NCBI GenBank assembly: GCA_023392555.1 | Contig: JAEVYW010000025.1 | Location: 1 to 9,082 of the forward strand | Source of the DNA: Pseudomonadota bacterium | Lineage (GTDB): Bacteria > Pseudomonadota > Alphaproteobacteria > Sphingomonadales > Sphingomonadaceae | Direction of reading: 5' to 3' | DNA length: 9,082 bases | Part shown: piece after piece, positions 5,544 through 9,082 of the stretch | Layout of the letters: each line of letters starts with the position of its first letter | Numbering within the stretch: the first letter of the stretch is position 1 | Translations under genes and position numbers: made by a program | Notes under the pieces: model-generated | What the model saw: the letters and a program-made list of their open reading frames with translations, nothing else | Database searches by the model: none | Told to the model about the DNA's origin: nothing

Positions 5544-6260
5544 CTACTGAAGCTCGAACACCATGGTCAGGCTGACCTGAAGCGCCTGCTCGCCTGGAAC
5601 GATCTTCGTATCGGCCGCCTGCGCCACCGCCATGCCGCGTTCCATCATGGGCATTGGCGGCGGTGCGTAACCGCCGCTTTCGCTGACTGCGACGAGGCGG
5701 ACGACCCGCTTGCCGAGCGCCCGTGCGTAGAGGTCTGCCCGGGCGCGGCCATTGGCGAGGGCCTGAACGCGGGCTTCGTCCATTGCCGCTTCCGGCTTGT
5801 CGATGGTCAGGGATGGGCCGTTGATCTGGTTTGCGCCCTCGGCGACCAAGGCATCGAGGATCTTGCCGCTGTTGCGGATGTCCCGGAAACGGATGCTGAC
5901 CTGGTTCGACGCCTGGTATCCGGTTAGCTGGGGCGGCCGGCTGTTCTCATAGCGATAATCGGGGTTGAGGTTGATCGAGCTCGTCTGCACGTCGCGCTCC
6001 GCAACGCCCGCAGCCTTCAGCGCCGCAAGCACGCGCTCCATCCGCGTGGCATTTTGCGCGATGGCCGCGGCTGCAGTCGGGGCGCGGGTGACGACCCCCG
6101 CGCTGATGATGGCAATGTCGGGCACCCTGCGGGACTCGCCGGTGGCACTGATGTCCACGCGAGTGCCTCCCAGCGCGGGCATCTGAGGAGCCGGTTGCGC
6201 TGATAGAGCGGCCGGCACGGCCGCAGTGCCGATAGCGAGTGCGGCAAGTAGCTTGTTCAT
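5544..6260 (-). CDS. Periplasmic SIMPL-domain (DUF541/YggE-like) protein
   Basis: This exported protein of 238 aa has a clear signal peptide (MNKLLAALAIGTAAVPAALSA, cleavage likely after A21). The SIMPL domain follows: ISATGESRRVPDIAIISAGV (37-56), AQNATRMERVLAALKAAGV (68-86), NPDYRYEN (99-106), LTGYQASNQVSIRFRDI (112-128), GANQINGPSLTIDKPE (142-157), and the helix ARVQALANGRARADLYARALG (163-183). It ends with SLTMVFELQ as the last strand. In E. coli, YggE is linked to lowered oxidative damage, and other members are outer-envelope proteins; the biochemical role is unknown. A Pro/Met-rich loop (APPPMPMMERGM, 199-210) interrupts the last strands, a common feature of the family. ATG at 6260 is preceded by GGGAGA (6268-6273) at 7 b. 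It lies between two GlsB-family genes, 3 b beyond the terminator tail. Confidence 0.92.
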   Translation of the reverse strand: MNKLLAALAIGTAAVPAALSAQPAPQMPALGGTRVDISATGESRRVPDIAIISAGVVTRAPTAAAAIAQNATRMERVLAALKAAGVAERDVQTSSINLNPDYRYENSRPPQLTGYQASNQVSIRFRDIRNSGKILDALVAEGANQINGPSLTIDKPEAAMDEARVQALANGRARADLYARALGKRVVRLVAVSESGGYAPPPMPMMERGMAVAQAADTKIVPGEQALQVSLTMVFELQ

Positions 6261-6344
6261 GAAGGCGTCTCCCGATGGTCGATCAGGAGACTAACCTCAA
6301 TCAGCAGCTATGGCTGCACCGTGAACGGCTGTTTCGCCGCCGGT

Positions 6345-6605
6345 TCAGGCGCGGCGGCGCGCAATCAGGCGATAGATGAACAGAATGACGAAGGCGCCAA
6401 CGATCGCCGCAATGAAGCCCGCACCTTCATTTTCCGAATACCAGCCGACCGACTTGCCGATGAAGCCGGCAAGAAGGGCGCCGGCGATGCCAAGCAGGAT
6501 GGTGATGATGCAGCCGCCGGGATCCCGGCCCGGCATCAGGAGCTTGGCGATGGCGCCGGCGAGGCCGCCGATCACAATCCATCCCAGAATTCCGTAGGTT
6601 TCCAT
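6345..6605 (-). CDS. GlsB/YeaQ/YmgE-family stress-response membrane protein (copy 2)
   Basis: This 86-aa protein belongs to the same Transgly_assoc family as the one at 5230-5481, with the more typical sequence form: WIVIGGLAGAIAKLLMPGRDPGG (9-31), then IITILLGIAGALLAGFIGKSVG (33-54) and a third membrane helix (FIAAIVGAFVILFIYRLI, 64-81) with a basic RRRA end. The PGRDPGG turn between helices 1 and 2 is characteristic of the family. The frame is open upstream to 6764, but ATG at 6605 is the right start, because AGGGGA (6613-6618) lies 7 b before it and homologues start with a short M-x-x-G-I-L segment. It lies 84 b upstream of the SIMPL gene on the same strand, so both could be co-transcribed. 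No EcfG-type motif was found upstream, unlike copy 1. Confidence 0.93.
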   Translation of the reverse strand: METYGILGWIVIGGLAGAIAKLLMPGRDPGGCIITILLGIAGALLAGFIGKSVGWYSENEGAGFIAAIVGAFVILFIYRLIARRRA

Positions 6606-6691
6606 TTGCGCTTCCCCTTTCTCTCCGCTCGTGCAAGTGCGGCGAGCCGCTACTGTGCGGCTAACGCACCTTCGCGACGCAAGTGCCGCCG

Positions 6692-6721
6692 TTGGTCGAA
6701 AAACTATGGCAAACATATATT
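6692..6721 (+). promoter_or_regulatory. Candidate sigma-70 promoter of the RND efflux operon
   Basis: TTGGTC (6692-6697) and TATATT (6716-6721) are separated by 18 b. The -10 matches 5 of 6 consensus bases, the -35 three of six. This AT-rich patch stands out in a GC-rich gap and lies about 95 b before the adaptor start. The predicted start site would be near 6728, inside the palindrome described next. Confidence 0.45.
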
Positions 6722-6722
6722 G

Positions 6723-6733
6723 TAGACGGTCTG
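6723..6733. promoter_or_regulatory. TetR-type operator candidate
   Basis: TAGAC-G-GTCTG contains a perfect AGAC-G-GTCT inverted repeat (6724-6732) just after the candidate -10. TAGAC/GTCTA half-sites are common in operators of TetR-family repressors, which often control RND efflux operons, and the position would block transcription start. No regulator gene is in the window; it may lie elsewhere. Short motif, so weak. Confidence 0.33.
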
Positions 6734-6771
6734 TTGCGACTGGTGAGTTATTCGCGTAATACACTAGTCCG

Positions 6772-6795
6772 TGGGCCTGACCAGATTCGGGCCCA
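6772..6795 (+). repeat. Inverted repeat in the RND operon leader
   Basis: TGGGCC (6772-6777) and GGCCCA (6790-6795) are perfect arms around a 12-b centre, in the predicted 5' leader 21 b before the adaptor ATG. It could form a weak RNA hairpin or be a second protein site. In GC-rich DNA a repeat this short may be chance. Confidence 0.25.
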
Positions 6796-6816
6796 GAGTC
6801 GCGGACAAGGCGAGAG

Positions 6817-8019
6817 ATGTTGAGAATGAACCGGGAAACTTCAGCTTTTCATAGCTCTGACACGCTGGTCGTCGTCGATCGTTCGCGGCGCAAGCGCATG
6901 GCGCTGATCGCTGGCGCAGTCGGAATCGTGGTCATCCTGCTCGTCGCCTTCTTCCTGATGCGCGGAGGCGATGAGGCGACCAACGCCGCCGGTGGCCCCG
7001 CAGGTGGTCCGGGTGGCCGTGGCGGCCAAATACCGGCGGTGACCGTGATCGTTCCCGGCCAGTCTCAGGTTGCCCGTACGATCACCGCCAGCGGCGCTCT
7101 CGCTGCTCGCCGCGACCAGCCGATCGGCATTTCCGGCCAGGGCGGCCGAGTAACCCGCGTTCTCGTCGATGCCGGCAGCTGGGTCCGCGCCGGCCAGGTC
7201 CTCGCCACCGTTGAGCGCTCGGTCCAGTCGCAGGTCGCGGCCCAGCAGGCAGCCCAGATCGCCGCGGCTCGTGCCAACGCGCAGCTGGCGCAGCAGAACT
7301 ACGAGCGCTCGCAGTCGCTGGTTGGTCGCGGCTTCGTGTCGAAGGCTGACCTCGATGCCAAGCGGGCCGCTCGCGATGCCGCAAACGCGCAGGTTCGCGT
7401 CGCCCAGGCGCAGCTCAATCAGACCCGCGCGGAAATCGGCCGCCTCGACGTTCGCGCTCCGACCAGCGGGCTGATCCTCGCTCGCAATGTCGAAGTCGGC
7501 CAGATCGTCAGCCCGGGTTCGCCTGCCCTGTTCCGTCTTGCGGAGGGCGGCGCGATGGAGATGCGCGCCCAGCTTCCGCAGCAGGATCTTGCGGTCATTC
7601 GCGTCGGAATGCCGGCCAGCGTGACCCCAGTCGGCACCACCACCGCCCTTTCCGGCTCGGTGTGGCAGGTCTCGCCCGTCATCGATCCGCAGTCGCGCCA
7701 GGGCGAAGTCCGCATTGCCATCCCCTACCAGCAGTCGATCCGCCCGGGCGGGTTTGCCGAAGCGCGGATCGCGTCGGGCGCAACGACTGCTCCAGTCTTG
7801 CCGCAGAGCGCCGTGCTCAGCGACGAAAAGGGCAATTACGTCTATGTCGTGAACGCCAGGAACGAGGTCGAGCGCCGCAATGTCCGCGTCGGCGCGGTCG
7901 ACGAGAATGGCGTGACGGTGGCCGAGGGCCTGACCGGCCAGGAGTCGGTCGTCCTGTCCGCGGGACCGTTCCTGAACCCGGGCCAGAAGATCGCACCGAA
8001 GCGGCAGGCAGCGCGCTGA
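6817..8019 (+). CDS. RND efflux system periplasmic adaptor (membrane fusion) subunit
   Basis: This HlyD/AcrA-type adaptor links the inner-membrane RND pump to an outer-membrane channel. Of its 400 aa, residues 1-28 are cytoplasmic with a basic RSRRKR stretch (22-27). One membrane helix follows at about 29-48, then a Gly-rich linker (58-70, GG/PGG units). There is no lipobox Cys, so it is anchored by the helix rather than as a lipoprotein. The periplasmic part shows the first lipoyl half (PIGISGQGGRVTRVLVDAG, 102-120, and VRAGQVLATVE, 123-133), a coiled-coil hairpin rich in Ala/Gln/Arg (about 135-208), the second lipoyl half (DVRAPTSGLILARNVEVGQIVSPG, 211-234), a beta-barrel, and the membrane-proximal domain with PQSAVL (329-334). 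ATG at 6817 has AAGG 6 b upstream. The pump gene starts 22 b after the stop, so both are one operon. Substrate unknown. Confidence 0.96.
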   Translation: MLRMNRETSAFHSSDTLVVVDRSRRKRMALIAGAVGIVVILLVAFFLMRGGDEATNAAGGPAGGPGGRGGQIPAVTVIVPGQSQVARTITASGALAARRDQPIGISGQGGRVTRVLVDAGSWVRAGQVLATVERSVQSQVAAQQAAQIAAARANAQLAQQNYERSQSLVGRGFVSKADLDAKRAARDAANAQVRVAQAQLNQTRAEIGRLDVRAPTSGLILARNVEVGQIVSPGSPALFRLAEGGAMEMRAQLPQQDLAVIRVGMPASVTPVGTTTALSGSVWQVSPVIDPQSRQGEVRIAIPYQQSIRPGGFAEARIASGATTAPVLPQSAVLSDEKGNYVYVVNARNEVERRNVRVGAVDENGVTVAEGLTGQESVVLSAGPFLNPGQKIAPKRQAAR

Positions 8020-8041
8020 CCTTCAGCCGAGAGAGAGCCTT

Positions 8042-9082
8042 ATGAATTTCCGCAACATCTCGGCCTGGTGCATCCGCAACCCGGTCCCGCCGATCGTCCT
8101 GTTCATCGGCCTGCTGCTCGCCGGCATCGTCTCCTTCATGTCGATGGAGGTGAACAACAACCCCGACATCGACTTCCCGGCGGTGTCGGTTGACGTCGGC
8201 CAGCCGGGCGCGGCGCCGAGCGAGATGGAAACGCAGATCACGCAGCGCATCGAGAGTGCGGTCCGCGGGATCAACGGCGTGGACGAGATCAACAGTTCGG
8301 TCCGCGAGGGCAGCAGCAACACCTTCGTCCAGTTCAAGATCGGGACGCCGTCCGACCGTGCCGTAAACGACGTCCGCAATGCGCTGTCGCAGATCCGTGG
8401 CGACCTTCCCGAAGGCATCCTCGAGCCGCAGGTGACCCGCGTCGACATCGCCGGCGATCCGATCCTGTTCGTTGCCGCGGAAACGACCGACATGAGCCTC
8501 GAAGAGCTCAGCTGGTACATCGACAATATCGTCAGCCGCCGCCTGCTGGGCGTGAACGGCGTGGCGGCCGTGTCGCGCGAAGGCGGCGTCGATCGCCAGA
8601 TCCGCGTGATCCTCGATCCGCAGGCGCTGCAGTCCTACGGAATCACCGCTGCCCAGGTGAACGCGCAGCTGCGCCAGACGAACCTGAACGCCGCGGGCGG
8701 ACGCGCCGAAGTCGCCGGTGCCGAGCAGTCGGTGCGCGTGATCGGCAATGCCCGCGACGCGGTGCAGCTCGGCGAGACGCAGATCTCGATCCCGGGCGGG
8801 CGCATGGTTCGCCTCGACGACCTCGGCGAGGTCAAGGACGCTTACTCGGAGCAGCGCACGATTGCGAAGATGAACGGCCGCCAGGTCATCAGCTTCAACG
8901 TCCAGCGCGCCAAGGGCTCATCTGAAGTCACCACCTACGACGCGGCCTGGGCGGAACTGAACAAGATCGCCAAGGAAAATCCGCGGGTCAGCTTCTCCGA
9001 GACCTTCAACCAGGTCGACTACACCAAGTCGCAGTACAAGTCGGCGATGGAAGGCCTGTGGGAAGGCGCGGTCCTCGCCGTT
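8042..9082 (+). CDS. RND-family efflux pump permease (partial, C-terminus beyond window)
   Basis: This is the N-terminal third (347 codons, open to the window end) of an AcrB/MexB-type inner-membrane proton-driven exporter, normally about 1000-1070 aa. It starts MNFRNISAWC, then a first membrane helix (about 11-33, starting with IRNPVPP). Then come the start of the periplasmic porter domain with FPAVSVDVGQPGAAPSEME (45-63), QRIESAVRGINGVDEI (68-83) and EGSSNTFVQF (89-98), the VTRVDIAGDPILFVAA block, and the SYGITAAQVNAQLRQTN segment of the docking/porter region. These match the HAE-1 type multidrug RND group rather than heavy-metal CusA types, because no metal-site motif is seen in this part. 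GAGAGAG at 8031-8037 serves as the ribosome binding site. It follows the adaptor in the same operon; an outer-membrane channel gene may follow outside. Substrate unknown. Confidence 0.96.
   Translation, partial: MNFRNISAWCIRNPVPPIVLFIGLLLAGIVSFMSMEVNNNPDIDFPAVSVDVGQPGAAPSEMETQITQRIESAVRGINGVDEINSSVREGSSNTFVQFKIGTPSDRAVNDVRNALSQIRGDLPEGILEPQVTRVDIAGDPILFVAAETTDMSLEELSWYIDNIVSRRLLGVNGVAAVSREGGVDRQIRVILDPQALQSYGITAAQVNAQLRQTNLNAAGGRAEVAGAEQSVRVIGNARDAVQLGETQISIPGGRMVRLDDLGEVKDAYSEQRTIAKMNGRQVISFNVQRAKGSSEVTTYDAAWAELNKIAKENPRVSFSETFNQVDYTKSQYKSAMEGLWEGAVLAV

Noticed and set aside
6304..6317. GCAGC-TATG-GCTGC hairpin downstream of GlsB-like copy 2
   Set aside because: Only 5 bp, with no T-run on the minus strand; too weak to call a terminator.
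6606..6764. N-terminal extension of GlsB-like copy 2
   Set aside because: A good ribosome binding site precedes ATG 6605 and family proteins start there; the extension is Arg/Cys-rich upstream DNA read by chance.
6606..6816. EcfG promoter for GlsB-like copy 2 on the minus strand
   Set aside because: No GTTCC (reverse of GGAAC) occurs in the gap, so the stress-sigma motif seen for copy 1 is absent here.
1..9082. Mobile element, CRISPR array, toxin-antitoxin or defence genes
   Set aside because: No transposase, integrase, spaced direct repeats, tRNA-linked att site or recognisable defence protein was seen on either strand.

Overview
This window looks like chromosomal core DNA from a GC-rich alphaproteobacterium, most likely a member of the Sphingomonadales. 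The reasons are the GC-rich codon use, a DUF1153/SciP-type cell-cycle regulator (an alphaproteobacterial family), a possible EcfG-type stress promoter, and the mix of neighbours (J-domain protein/pdxH/cation transporter; mnmA next to DUF1153). The taxonomic placement is inference from gene content, not from a marker gene. No insertion sequence, prophage, CRISPR array, rRNA or tRNA was seen, and I found no clearly new multi-gene system. The less ordinary content is in the regulatory DNA.

Layout. (1) 1-453, minus: the N-terminal half of a DnaJ-family co-chaperone, cut by the left edge. (2) 531-2829, plus: a tight three-gene operon of pdxH (pyridoxamine 5'-phosphate oxidase), a FieF-like cation diffusion facilitator and a PhzF-family isomerase. 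The three genes are joined by two GTGA start/stop overlaps and all start with GTG. (3) 2826-4392, minus: mnmA (tRNA 2-thiouridylase) followed by an overlapping NUDIX hydrolase. The NUDIX stop shares a CTAG palindrome with the phzF stop, so two operons converge with no spacer. (4) 4478-5101, plus: a small unrecognised protein with a probable TTG start, then the SciP-like regulator behind a palindrome-rich leader. (5) 5102-5541: a spacer with three inverted repeats, a candidate EcfG promoter, a small GlsB/YeaQ-family stress membrane protein, and a strong intrinsic terminator. (6) 5544-6605, minus: a periplasmic SIMPL-domain protein, and upstream of it a second GlsB/YeaQ-family protein. (7) 6606-6816: a divergent regulatory region with a candidate promoter and a TetR-like palindrome. 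(8) 6817-9082, plus: the adaptor and inner-membrane pump of a tripartite RND efflux system, with the pump cut by the right edge.

Functionally, most genes are housekeeping: protein folding, vitamin B6 salvage, metal efflux, wobble-uridine thiolation and nucleotide clean-up. Added to these are cell-cycle transcription control, an envelope-stress cluster, and a drug/solute efflux pump. No stretch longer than 300 bases lacks a gene. The largest gaps are 6606-6816 (211 b), 5102-5229 (128 b) and 4709-4801 (93 b), each described below. Gaps 454-530, 4393-4477 and 6261-6344 hold only ribosome binding sites and weak short palindromes.
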